In this document: positions 1 through 8,266 of the stretch, one piece after another | Numbering within the stretch: the first letter of the stretch is position 1 | Layout: the number at the start of each line of letters is the position of its first letter | Assembly (NCBI GenBank): GCA_964391195.1 | Contig: CAYMLG010000002.1 | Coordinates: 1-64,000 of the forward strand | From: JAAYXE01 sp964391195 | GTDB taxonomy: Bacteria; Chloroflexota; Anaerolineae; Anaerolineales; UBA4823 | Direction of reading: 5' to 3' | Length of the DNA: 64,000 nt | The notes under the pieces: model-generated | Seen by the model: only the letters and a program-made list of their open reading frames with translations | What the model was told of the DNA's origin: nothing | The model's database searches: none | Program-made: the position numbers and the translations under genes

Positions 1-14
1 CCGGCGGCCGGTTC

Positions 15-1703
15 CTACTTATTGCCGGACTTGGTGGGGTTCGCCGCGGGGGCCACTTTCCCTTCGCGGCCCCGGCCGTTCCGGCTGGAGGCGCCGGCTT
101 TCTCGGCCGGTCGCTGCCACTTCGATCCGCTGCGCTCCAGCGTGTCGTCGAAGTAGGGGCTGGAATAGTAGGGGGAGATGTACACCTGGCCCTGGTAGTA
201 ATCGGCCAGCTTGCGCGGGATGCGGTTGAGCACCACACCCAGCACCCGGGCCCCCGACCGTTTGATCTGCTCCACCATGGCCTGGGCTGCGGCTTTGGGG
301 GTATACCCGGGGCGGATCACCAGGATCACCCCATCCACTTTCGCCGCCAGCACAGCCGCATCGGCGACGACAAAGGGTGGGCCATCCACAATGACCGTGT
401 CGGCCACTTCCTCCAGGTTCGACAACACCTGATCCATCTTTTTCGATCCGACCAGCTCGGTGGGATTAGGGGGCGGCGCGCCCCCGGTCACCACGGCCAC
501 CCGCCCATCCTTCCAGATGCGCAGGCCGGTGTGCAGATTCAGCCGCCCACGGAAAATATCGCTCAGGCCGCTGTCGTTGTTCATTTCCATGAACTCGTGC
601 AGCTTCGGCTGGCGCATGTCGGCGTCCAGTAAGACCACTTTCTTTTCGCCCTGGGCCATCACAACCGCCAGGTTCGCCGCCACCGAAGATTTCCCGTCGC
701 CCGCCTCGGCGCTCGTGATCAGGATGCTCTTCAGCGGGCCATCAACGGCGGCGAATTCCAGGTTCGTACGCAGCGAACGGATGGCCTCGGCGAACGGATG
801 GCGAGGGTTCTTGGCCGCATAAGGCTGTTCGATGTTTCCCTTCCCCACTTCGGCCGTGTAGCCGATCACCGGGTAGCCGACGATACGTTCCACTTCCTGG
901 GGGGTCTTGATCGAATCGTCCAGGTATTCCAGCAGGTAAGCCGCTCCCATCGCCAGAACGGCCCCGATCACGGCGGCGACCATCACCGCAACCATGCGCC
1001 CGGGGCCAACCGGGCGGGCGGGCAGGCCGGCCGGTTCGATCACCGTCAGGGTGTTCACCGCCCCACCCTGCGTGTTCGCCAACAGGGAGGCGTAGTTAGC
1101 CGTCAGTGTGTGGAGCTTCCCCTCTAAGGCGGCGATCTGATTCTGGGTATCCTCGATCTGCCGGGCGCTGAGCATATCGCCCAGCTCCGCCTGCAAGCGC
1201 TCGATCTGCGCCTCCGTCTCATCGATCTGCAGTTCCAACGTGTCCAACTGCGCGTTGAGGAAAGTTTGCCTGTCCTTTTCGTCGATGTCGGTGCTGGTCG
1301 GCGTCAGGCTGATCAACTGGTTGGCCAGCTCATTCGCCACCGCCTGGGCCACCCGGGGGTCCACATGGTTCACGGTGATTTCGATCATCTGGCTGTTGGG
1401 CAGCGCCCTGGCCCGGTAAGCGGGGAGCGCATCCCAGCCGAAGGCCGCGGCGGTCATCTCCCGCACCTGTTCCCGGTTGGCGATATCGGCGTAAGTTGTC
1501 GCCAACTGCTGCCCCAGGAAGAACTGGTTGGCGGAAGGGTTGGCATCCTCGATCGCCCGCCCCACCATCAGCGTTGTTCGCGCCTGGTACACAGGCGGCT
1601 GCTGCAGGGTGACCAGGAAGCTGGAAAGCGCCGCCACGAGAGTCGCGGCCACGATCAGCCACCACCATCTGCGTAATGGATAAAAGTAATTCTTTAATTC
1701 CAT
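15..1703 (-). CDS. Wzz-type chain-length regulator fused to BY-kinase (tyrosine autokinase)
   Basis: Polysaccharide co-polymerase and bacterial tyrosine kinase in one chain, about 562 aa, acting at the cytoplasmic membrane to set chain length and couple it to phosphorylation. Counting from a TTG four codons upstream (1715), it shows an N-terminal membrane segment (about 19-38), a coiled coil (about 145-210), a Pro/Gly-rich stretch and second membrane segment (about 226-262), then a kinase domain with Walker A SAEAGDGKSS (335-344), Walker A' VVLLDADMRQP (360-370) and Walker B VIVDGPP (441-447). A Tyr cluster follows (506-521), the usual autophosphorylation site, although it is normally the extreme C-terminus. 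Here a basic tail of about 45 residues comes after it. I chose ATG 1703 over TTG 1715; neither has a strong Shine-Dalgarno. Last gene of the locus in transcription order. Confidence 0.9.
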   Translation of the reverse strand: MELKNYFYPLRRWWWLIVAATLVAALSSFLVTLQQPPVYQARTTLMVGRAIEDANPSANQFFLGQQLATTYADIANREQVREMTAAAFGWDALPAYRARALPNSQMIEITVNHVDPRVAQAVANELANQLISLTPTSTDIDEKDRQTFLNAQLDTLELQIDETEAQIERLQAELGDMLSARQIEDTQNQIAALEGKLHTLTANYASLLANTQGGAVNTLTVIEPAGLPARPVGPGRMVAVMVAAVIGAVLAMGAAYLLEYLDDSIKTPQEVERIVGYPVIGYTAEVGKGNIEQPYAAKNPRHPFAEAIRSLRTNLEFAAVDGPLKSILITSAEAGDGKSSVAANLAVVMAQGEKKVVLLDADMRQPKLHEFMEMNNDSGLSDIFRGRLNLHTGLRIWKDGRVAVVTGGAPPPNPTELVGSKKMDQVLSNLEEVADTVIVDGPPFVVADAAVLAAKVDGVILVIRPGYTPKAAAQAMVEQIKRSGARVLGVVLNRIPRKLADYYQGQVYISPYYSSPYFDDTLERSGSKWQRPAEKAGASSRNGRGREGKVAPAANPTKSGNK

Positions 1704-1829
1704 AGGACCATCCAATTAGCAAACACTGCCGCTGCCGGGGAAAACATTGTGCGGTTACCTATCCCCCAATAGCGGATCGCGACACTGGTTTCTCCCCATC
1801 ATCGGATCAGTGGCGAGCCGCCCCCCTGG

Positions 1830-1857
1830 GCGGATATATTTTACCAGTAATATCCGC
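1830..1857. promoter_or_regulatory. 8-bp inverted repeat upstream of BY-kinase gene
   Basis: GCGGATAT and ATATCCGC form a perfect 8-bp inverted repeat around a 12-base AT-rich loop, about 125 bp upstream of the kinase start. No T-run follows on the minus strand, so it is not an obvious intrinsic terminator. It could be an operator or mRNA hairpin. The rest of 1704-1956 shows only the short repeat noted separately. Confidence 0.35.
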
Positions 1858-1872
1858 TTCGCAGGCGCCCGG

Positions 1873-1940
1873 TAAGCTTCACCAGGTTCGCTGCACTCGG
1901 CTGCTACGCCTGGTTCGCTACGCTCGGTTACTTCACTCAC
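1873..1940. repeat. Imperfect short direct repeat between GT4 and BY-kinase genes
   Basis: Read on the minus strand, CCGAGCGTAGCGAACCAGG recurs 27 bases later as CCGAGTGCAGCGAACCTGG. The repeat lies in the 253-bp non-coding stretch 1704-1956 and has no plausible coding role. GAGCG-AGCGAA strings are a common kind of interspersed repeat in GC-rich genomes; function unknown. Confidence 0.5.
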
Positions 1941-1956
1941 CACAGTTGTCTCTGGT

Positions 1957-3207
1957 TCAAGTCGATTTGCACGCCTCAATGGCTTTGGCGTACAGGTCAT
2001 CCAGGCGGGCAGCTACATTCCCCCAATGATGGTAAGCTTCGACATAGCAGCGCCCGGCATCACCAAGCTGCTTTCGCAGCTCGGGGTTTTCCAGCAGCAT
2101 GATGATTCGATTGGCAAAGTCTGCCGCCCCGTCCCCCACCAACAGATCGCGCCCGATCTCAGCCTGGAGCGCGGTCACCGCCTGCCTGGAGGTGACCACC
2201 GGTGTGCCGCAGGCCATCGCCTCCAGCACCTTATTCTGGATCCCTGCCCCGTAGGCGATCGGCGCTATAGCAACGGTTGCCCGCTGCAGATAGGGGGGAA
2301 GATCCTCGACCGTGCCGGTGACGGTCACGTTCGGGTGCTCGTCCAGGGCTACGATCTCTTTCACCGGGTCCTTCCCCACCACCACCAGGCGGGCTTCCGG
2401 GTGGCGCGCCCACACCAGCGGCATGATCTCCTCGAAGAGATACAGCACCATGGTGACGTTTGCGTGGTAGCTCATTTTGCCGCTCACCACCAGGGTAGCC
2501 ATCTCGCGCTGGACGGTCTCGTCTGGCCGGAAATATTGGAGATCGACTCCGTTGGGCAGGATGGCGATCTCGGGCTCCCGGGAACGGTCGGATAACAGCG
2601 AGACCAGGGCCTCCCGGTCGGCCGGGGAGGTCACTGCAGTCAGATCGAATTGATCGAGCAGCCAGGCTTCGTAGCGCTCGGTGCGCTTCAATTCCAGGCG
2701 GGTGATGCTGCGTCCATACCAGGTGCGGCTCTGCTCGGCCGCCTGGCGGAAAAGCATGCTGATCGAGTCAACGCTGTCCCAGATGATGGGCAGCCTCTCA
2801 GGCCGCCCGGCGAACAGCGATTTCACATACAGCCCGTATTCAGCCCCCCGCAGGTGTTCTACGTGGATGACATCGAAGGGCAGTCTGTCTCCATCTGGAT
2901 CGATCATGCTCGCCAGTTGGCGCGCCAGCTCGGGTTCCCAACAATAGACGGACTGCAGCGGACGCCATGTCGGTAGCGCTTTGATCGAGTTCCACAGCGA
3001 GCGCCACTTCGGCAGGCGGACCGGGATCACCCGCTCGACATACGGCTCCAGCCGCTTCAGGGAGGCCTGCTCCTGCCTGTCCGACCACAGAGTGAGCACC
3101 GTCACCCGGTGGCCGCGCTCGGCGATATGGCGAATCAAGTTGTACGGCCGGACCCGGATCAGGTTCGGAGCGTATGGGATGATGAACAAAACACGTTTTG
3201 GATTCAT
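1957..3207 (-). CDS. Glycosyltransferase family 4 (GT-B)
   Basis: Retaining GT-B glycosyltransferase of about 416 aa, predicted to add one sugar to the lipid-linked glycan at the inner face of the membrane. From the chosen start MNPKRVLFIIPY it shows the N-terminal Rossmann strand, an acceptor-side motif RVRPYNLIRHIAERGH, the linker PNGVD (218-222) and the C-terminal nucleotide-sugar site GAGIQNKVLEAMACGTPV (321-338) containing the family E-x7-E-like helix. ATG 3207 is preferred over longer in-frame starts because it begins directly at the Rossmann strand and has a GGGGGTAAGGG purine tract just upstream. The substrate cannot be told from sequence. Confidence 0.88.
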   Translation of the reverse strand: MNPKRVLFIIPYAPNLIRVRPYNLIRHIAERGHRVTVLTLWSDRQEQASLKRLEPYVERVIPVRLPKWRSLWNSIKALPTWRPLQSVYCWEPELARQLASMIDPDGDRLPFDVIHVEHLRGAEYGLYVKSLFAGRPERLPIIWDSVDSISMLFRQAAEQSRTWYGRSITRLELKRTERYEAWLLDQFDLTAVTSPADREALVSLLSDRSREPEIAILPNGVDLQYFRPDETVQREMATLVVSGKMSYHANVTMVLYLFEEIMPLVWARHPEARLVVVGKDPVKEIVALDEHPNVTVTGTVEDLPPYLQRATVAIAPIAYGAGIQNKVLEAMACGTPVVTSRQAVTALQAEIGRDLLVGDGAADFANRIIMLLENPELRKQLGDAGRCYVEAYHHWGNVAARLDDLYAKAIEACKST

Positions 3208-3286
3208 AGCTGCCCTTACCCCCTGGTCTGTGTCGAAAGAGGTTCCATCCGCCTGGTGACCCTGGGGCCTGACTGAAACGGAACAA

Positions 3287-3307
3287 AGTGGACTCGTACA
3301 GTCCACT
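3287..3307 (-). terminator. Terminator-like hairpin between GT39-type and GT4 genes
   Basis: AGTGGACT and AGTCCACT form a perfect 8-bp stem with a five-base loop, 25 bases past the stop of the upstream membrane transferase. On the minus strand it is followed by TTGTTCCGTTT, an imperfect U-tract. It may attenuate readthrough into the GT4 gene; strength unknown. Confidence 0.4.
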
Positions 3308-3332
3308 ACATGGTAGAACGCTGAACCCGCCG

Positions 3333-4700
3333 TTATGTTTCATTTTCGATGAAATTGGACTTTCTCCCGGCAGCCTGTGGCCTGCTTTTCCGCTTCATGG
3401 CCGGGATCCGCGCCGCCAGATCGGCAACAGCCAGGCCGGCAAAGATCAACAGCACAGCATCCACCGGCAGCCGGTAGCGGACCAGCGCCCAGGTCAGAAT
3501 ATGGATTCCGGAGTACACCATTCCGAACAGCGCCAACAGCAGCGCCGGAGAAGCCAGGAACTCGCCCCGGCCCCCCCAACTCCGCCGCAGCCACAGCAGC
3601 AGCCCGTAGAGCATAAACGGCCACAGCAATCCAAAGCTGCCCACCCGGGCGATATTGCTGAGCGTCCCCGAGTCGCTGGAGGGCCAGAACATGAAGTAAG
3701 CCGGGATTCGATCGATGGAAAGTAGCAGGTACCGCCCAGGCTCAGCAGCGATGAAGCCCAGGGCCCGTGCTAACAGCTCCTGATCCAGAGAAGCTTCATC
3801 CAGGCCGCGGATCTCTTCCGGAATCATGGCGCGGTAGGTCTCGGGTGGCAGGATGGGCACAAAATCCGTCCCATACACCGGGTGGTTGCCCCAATAGAAA
3901 GCGAAGCCGGCGTTCGTATTCAGCAGCACAAAGCGGTCGAAACGGACGTAGTTGTATAGCGTGAAGGGCAGGATCGCAGCCACGACGACCAGGGCCGAGA
4001 GGGCCAGCGAGACCCACAGTTTACGGTTCGAGAGCAGCACCCACAGGAACAGGAAAGGTATGAACAGCAGAAAGACCTGCCGCAGCAGCCCTGCGGCGGC
4101 CAGCGACAGGCCCAGGCCGATGGCCAACCAACCCGGTGGACGCATCCGCTGACCCAGCGCTTCCTGCTGCTGCCCATGCCCTGCGATCTCTATTGCGAAA
4201 TACAGGCTGGACAGAATCGCCAGGATGTAAAACGGCTCGGTCATCAGGCTCGCCGAATAGTAGATGAAATAGGCATACACCCCGGTGAGCCCGGCGGCCA
4301 GCAGTCCAACCCCCGGCCCGAAGGCCTTCCGGCCGAGGAGATAGGCCAGGAGCGGGTGCAGCACTCCGGCCAACACCGCCTGGAGCAGCCGGGGCGCCAG
4401 CGGAGAAGGGCCGAACAGGGCGTACACCAGCGCCAGATAGCCGGTGTACAGGTAGCTCCAATGGGCCGTCGGCTCACCGGCCGCTGTTGCCGGCCACCAG
4501 GCCCTCCCAAATGTGAAACCGTGCCCTTCCAGCAGGCGCAGCGCCAGGTTGTGATAGGAAATCTGGTCGGCTGTGCCAGGCAGTTCGATGACCTGGTTGC
4601 CCAGCAGCAGGGCCGCGCCGAGGCGCAGCAAAGCGCTGGCCGCCAGAATGATCAGCAGCACATTCCGGGTTCTTCGTTCCATCATCGCATCAGATGGCAC
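3333..4700 (-). CDS. Membrane glycosyltransferase, GT39/ArnT-like (GT-C)
   Basis: Polytopic membrane protein of 455 aa with about ten hydrophobic segments. Its arrangement resembles the PMT/ArnT superfamily, which moves sugars from polyprenyl-phosphate donors to acceptors on the outer face of the membrane. After the first membrane helix comes the loop PGTADQISYHNLA, where GT-C enzymes carry catalytic acids. The HWSYLYTGYLALVYALFG stretch and the repeated Leu/Ala-rich helices also fit. It starts with GTG at 4700; ATGs at 4685 and 4682 are alternatives. The polyprenyl-P-sugar donor could come from the DPM-like synthases at 30.3 and 57.3 kb. Donor and acceptor are unknown. Confidence 0.75.
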   Translation of the reverse strand: MPSDAMMERRTRNVLLIILAASALLRLGAALLLGNQVIELPGTADQISYHNLALRLLEGHGFTFGRAWWPATAAGEPTAHWSYLYTGYLALVYALFGPSPLAPRLLQAVLAGVLHPLLAYLLGRKAFGPGVGLLAAGLTGVYAYFIYYSASLMTEPFYILAILSSLYFAIEIAGHGQQQEALGQRMRPPGWLAIGLGLSLAAAGLLRQVFLLFIPFLFLWVLLSNRKLWVSLALSALVVVAAILPFTLYNYVRFDRFVLLNTNAGFAFYWGNHPVYGTDFVPILPPETYRAMIPEEIRGLDEASLDQELLARALGFIAAEPGRYLLLSIDRIPAYFMFWPSSDSGTLSNIARVGSFGLLWPFMLYGLLLWLRRSWGGRGEFLASPALLLALFGMVYSGIHILTWALVRYRLPVDAVLLIFAGLAVADLAARIPAMKRKSRPQAAGRKSNFIENET

Positions 4701-4736
4701 AGATCAGTTTCCCCCCAATAGGACCTGTTCTCATGC

Positions 4737-5981
4737 TTATCCGGCGGCCGGCCGGTAGATTTCATCCATTTTCCCCAGCACCGCCTGCCAGTCGTAGCAG
4801 GTCTCGGCCAGGCGCCGCCCGTTGATCGCCAGGCTGGCCTGCAGGTCTGCGGATTGGAGCAGGCGGACCACTTCTGCGGCAAAACCGGCCGGGGTGTCGG
4901 CCACCAGCACGTCCCTCCCCGGCTGGGCATCGATCCCCTCCAGGCCGACGGTGGTGGTCACAACCGGCATCGCCCGGGCGAAGGCTTCTAGAATACGCAC
5001 CCGCATCCCGCCCCCGGCCCGGACCGGCACCACCATAATCGCGGCTTCATCCATGTACGGGTCCAGGTCGGGCACATACCCCGTCACCCGGACGGCCTGC
5101 GGGTCGCGCTCCGCGGCGGCCAGGAAATCTGCCGGGGGGCTTTTGCCGATGATAGTCAGCTTCGCTCCCGGGACCTGGCGGCGCACATCGGGGAACACCT
5201 CGTTTAAAAACCAGCGGATGCCATCCGCGTTAGGCGGGTAATGCAGCGTGCCGAGGGTGACGATGTGGGGCTGCCCCACCGGGCGGTCCGCCGGGCGCAG
5301 TTCCCGGGTATCCACGGCAATGGGCACCACGGTGATCTTCGCTTCTACCTGTCCCTCACTCCCGCCGCGGCTCGCCGCCACAGCCTGGAGCAAAGCCTGG
5401 CGATCCGGCTCAGTCACCGCCAGGGTGTGGTCGAACTCGCGCAAGATGTGTCCTTCGTATCGTTTCACCCGTCCCGCCTCGAGTGCAGCCGGCGGCTTCA
5501 AGAACCAGCGGGCGTTCTCCCGCATGCGTTCCACGATGGTCCACACCGCGTTGTGAGCGTCGAACACCAGCACCGGCCCCTGTTCCCCGGCTGTCTTCCG
5601 CCGGTACGGCAGCGCGAACTGGGCCATCCCGAGCTGGTCGGAATGAATGACATCGATCCGGTTCTCCTGCACCACCCGGGCCACCAGGCGGCGCATGCCG
5701 TCCAGGTCGTCTCGTTCGATCAAGAATGGGCGGCCGCTCAAGTGGCTGCGAAGCCAATAGCCCACGTCTTTGATCCGCGAGCGGCGGATGGGCACAGTGT
5801 GCACCTCGGCGCACACCTCGCGCAGGGCCGGGACGTGCCGCTCTTCCTCCGGACGGACGAAAGAGGCCAGGATCACCCGGTGCCCTCGCCCGGCCAGATA
5901 GCGCAGCACGTGCCAGGTTTTCACTCTCGGGCCGGCGTCCGGCGGGTAGGGTATGATTTGCGTCAGGAACAATACATTCAT
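4737..5981 (-). CDS. Glycosyltransferase family 4, EpsH/PEP-CTERM-associated type
   Basis: GT-B glycosyltransferase of 414 aa. The N-terminus MNVLFLTQIIPYPPDAGPRV, the mid-protein motif PPNADGIRWFLNEVFPDVR (249-267) and the C-terminal GGGMRVRILEAFARAMPVV (323-341) match the subgroup found in exosortase-linked exopolysaccharide loci. No exosortase or PEP-CTERM protein is seen in this window. Its stop lies 36 bp upstream of the GT39-type start, and its start is 3 bp after the preceding stop, so it is co-transcribed. The gene at 33058-34290 is a paralogue. Sugar specificity is not predictable. Confidence 0.88.
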   Translation of the reverse strand: MNVLFLTQIIPYPPDAGPRVKTWHVLRYLAGRGHRVILASFVRPEEERHVPALREVCAEVHTVPIRRSRIKDVGYWLRSHLSGRPFLIERDDLDGMRRLVARVVQENRIDVIHSDQLGMAQFALPYRRKTAGEQGPVLVFDAHNAVWTIVERMRENARWFLKPPAALEAGRVKRYEGHILREFDHTLAVTEPDRQALLQAVAASRGGSEGQVEAKITVVPIAVDTRELRPADRPVGQPHIVTLGTLHYPPNADGIRWFLNEVFPDVRRQVPGAKLTIIGKSPPADFLAAAERDPQAVRVTGYVPDLDPYMDEAAIMVVPVRAGGGMRVRILEAFARAMPVVTTTVGLEGIDAQPGRDVLVADTPAGFAAEVVRLLQSADLQASLAINGRRLAETCYDWQAVLGKMDEIYRPAAG

Positions 5982-5984
5982 CGG

Positions 5985-7433
5985 TTAATGCGCTCCCGGT
6001 TCGTAGCGGTACACCCGCATCATCATGGTTTTGCCGGGGATATACACATCCCTCACCCCCACCAGCTCGGTCTCCGCAGCTAGAAATTCGGCCAGCTCCG
6101 GTGAGACAAATCCGGTGCGGTTGTCGATGATAAACCAGGTCCGTTGCCCCGCGGCGGCCACATCGTCGGGATCCAGGCCCTGTGTCCAATCAACGTCCTG
6201 TTGGAGATAATATTCCCCGATATCGATCCGCGTCGTCACCACCCGGTCATCCGGCTTCATTTGCTCTTTCACCTGTTGAAAAGCTCCGGACCAGTCCGGG
6301 CGGTTGCCGTTCTGGTATGAGTAGTATAGTATATCCTGGCTGAGCGGATCAACAAGTAAAATGATCAGAACGGCCAGGGCCAGCAGCCGCCCCTCTTTGG
6401 ACACATAATTAAACACCTCAGATACGGCGATGGCCGCCAGCACCGCCCACGCCGGTAAGGTGACGAACACGTATCGCGAGAAGGACTGCGTGAAGGGCGA
6501 GACGGCTACCAGGAACAGCACCGGTATTACCGCGTTCAGAGCCAGGAACAGCCCGGCCCGGTTACGATTCCACAGCAGATAGAGGATGCTCATCCCGGCA
6601 ACCAGGAACAGCGGCAGCCCCAGGTCGTACACGATGGAGAGAAAGACCCGCACCGGATTGTGATTGTAACCGACAAACGCTTCCACAAACCCGGCATAGA
6701 ACGGTTCCTGGCCCAACAGTCCCACGGTGACAAACTGATAAACAGCGAACAAAGCCACCGGCAGACCCAACGCCATCAGGGTACGGCGATTGAGGCCTGC
6801 CGGCCGCCCGAACGGCAGCAGGAACAGCCCAATCACGTAAAGCCCCATCACCAGCGCCCAGAAACCGGCCACGGCGCGCTCAAGAAAAGCAATACCGAAA
6901 AATACGATCGATAATACAAAGTACAGCGGCCGGTCTTCCTCCAGGGCGAAGTAAAAGTAGAACATGGCCAGCGCGTAAAACAGCATCAGCGAGCTGTAAA
7001 AGCGCGAATTCTGCGACCAGTACAGGTGCCAGGGCGAGAGAGCGATCAACAGCACCGACAGCAGCGCCACCGTGCTGCCGAACATCTTGCGGATGGGGAA
7101 ATACAGCAAGGGGATGGTCAGGATGCCGATCAGGCTGGGGACCAGGCGGGCGGTGAAATGGTTGATCTCCGTGTTGCGCAGCAGCAGGCTGATCAGGATC
7201 AAGCTGGGCTGGTCGGTGATGGAAATGCCCTGCCACAGTTCTTTGGCATAGTTAATGTTGAACACCTCATCGATCCAGAAGCTCCACTCGCCCAGTTTAT
7301 AAAACCGCAGCAGGGCCGCGCCACCGGTGAAGAACGCCAACACCAGGTATTGCAAAGCCCGGCTTTGCAGCAGCTCGTCAAGGCGTAAGTTCGAGCGATA
7401 GTAGGCCAGTTTGGGTGTGTGTGTATTGATCAT
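5985..7433 (-). CDS. Membrane glycosyltransferase, GT39/PMT family (GT-C)
   Basis: Membrane protein of 482 aa with about ten to twelve transmembrane helices. After the first helix (about 29-43) it carries SFWIDEVFNINYAKELW, with the D55-E56 pair where PMT/ArnT enzymes have catalytic acids. The loop SPWHLYWSQNSRFYSSLML (about 148-166) matches the conserved periplasmic segment of the family. It should use a polyprenyl-phosphate sugar on the outer face of the membrane to glycosylate a glycan or protein. The start overlaps the stop of the preceding sulfotransferase by 4 bases, indicating translational coupling. Better family match than the GT-C gene at 3333-4700. Confidence 0.85.
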   Translation of the reverse strand: MINTHTPKLAYYRSNLRLDELLQSRALQYLVLAFFTGGAALLRFYKLGEWSFWIDEVFNINYAKELWQGISITDQPSLILISLLLRNTEINHFTARLVPSLIGILTIPLLYFPIRKMFGSTVALLSVLLIALSPWHLYWSQNSRFYSSLMLFYALAMFYFYFALEEDRPLYFVLSIVFFGIAFLERAVAGFWALVMGLYVIGLFLLPFGRPAGLNRRTLMALGLPVALFAVYQFVTVGLLGQEPFYAGFVEAFVGYNHNPVRVFLSIVYDLGLPLFLVAGMSILYLLWNRNRAGLFLALNAVIPVLFLVAVSPFTQSFSRYVFVTLPAWAVLAAIAVSEVFNYVSKEGRLLALAVLIILLVDPLSQDILYYSYQNGNRPDWSGAFQQVKEQMKPDDRVVTTRIDIGEYYLQQDVDWTQGLDPDDVAAAGQRTWFIIDNRTGFVSPELAEFLAAETELVGVRDVYIPGKTMMMRVYRYEPGAH

Positions 7434-8209
7434 GGTTCATATCCTAAGCGGCGCATGGTCGCACCGGCTGCTGTCTCAACCGCCTGGATCTCTTCGGCGG
7501 TTAAGCCTTCTCGGAACTTTCCGATACTTGTCGGGCGAACGATCTGGGCGTCAAAACCTGCCGGGTCCACCCTTAACCACTCGCCCAATGCCTGTAAGAT
7601 CGGGACTGGCTGGGTCACCAGTTCCTCGTAACAGATGGAGAAGATCCGCTCCCGGCTGCGCTCCATCATCTCAATCGTCAGCACCCAGCGTTCCGCTATC
7701 TCCCGTGGATCGCGCATCTCATCCGGCCAGGTCTTTCGCAGTTCCACCCGCGAGCGTTTCAGGGTAGAGCTGGCCACGTCTCGCGGGTCCCGGTAGATAA
7801 ACACGCATTTCAAGTTGGGGTGCCGGGACAGCTTGCTCATGAGGAAGACGTGATCCGGATATTTGTCCCCCACAATCGACGCCTTGGGGAACATTTGCTT
7901 TGTCGCCTGCTCGATCACTTTCGGGGTCACGCTGGCCGGTTTTTGGTTTTCGATTGCGGACAGATAGCGCAGCACAAAAACCAGGTTACGGGCCATATTG
8001 ACCCCCTTCACCGGGTGCGAATCCAATATGGGTGAGTTGCGCTTTTTCCACCAGCGCTGGAGTATATAGCCGCGGTAGATGCTGAGCGGTTCATTTACCA
8101 GCATGAAATTGCCAAACTCGCCGGTGATCGATATCCCGGGGTGGCTGTTGCAAAGATCCTGCAGCAGCGTCGTTCCAGACCGCTGGTGACCGGCAATCAA
8201 CAGGGCCAT
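7430..8209 (-). CDS. PAPS-dependent sulfotransferase
   Basis: Transfers sulfate from 3'-phosphoadenylyl sulfate, most likely to a hydroxyl of the polysaccharide. From the chosen start (259 aa) the 5'-phosphosulfate loop AGHQRSGTTLL lies at 6-16 and the 3'-phosphate-binding motif YRDPRDVASS at 139-148. Both are diagnostic, and the length fits cytosolic bacterial sulfotransferases. ATG 8209 is preferred over ATG 8236 because GAGGGTAAGG lies just upstream of it and it begins directly at the P-loop strand. With the gene at 36900-37832 it implies a sulfated product. PAPS synthesis genes are not in the window. Confidence 0.88.
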   Translation of the reverse strand: MALLIAGHQRSGTTLLQDLCNSHPGISITGEFGNFMLVNEPLSIYRGYILQRWWKKRNSPILDSHPVKGVNMARNLVFVLRYLSAIENQKPASVTPKVIEQATKQMFPKASIVGDKYPDHVFLMSKLSRHPNLKCVFIYRDPRDVASSTLKRSRVELRKTWPDEMRDPREIAERWVLTIEMMERSRERIFSICYEELVTQPVPILQALGEWLRVDPAGFDAQIVRPTSIGKFREGLTAEEIQAVETAAGATMRRLGYEP

Positions 8210-8266
8210 CGCCTTACCCTCGCTGCGGGGAGCCATCTGTCAGGGATCGGTTAGCGATCATCGCCG

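Noticed and set aside
1755..2000. 81-codon minus-strand frame after the first GT4 gene
   Set aside because: Overlaps the GT4 end, includes the short repeat, no ribosome site or domain.
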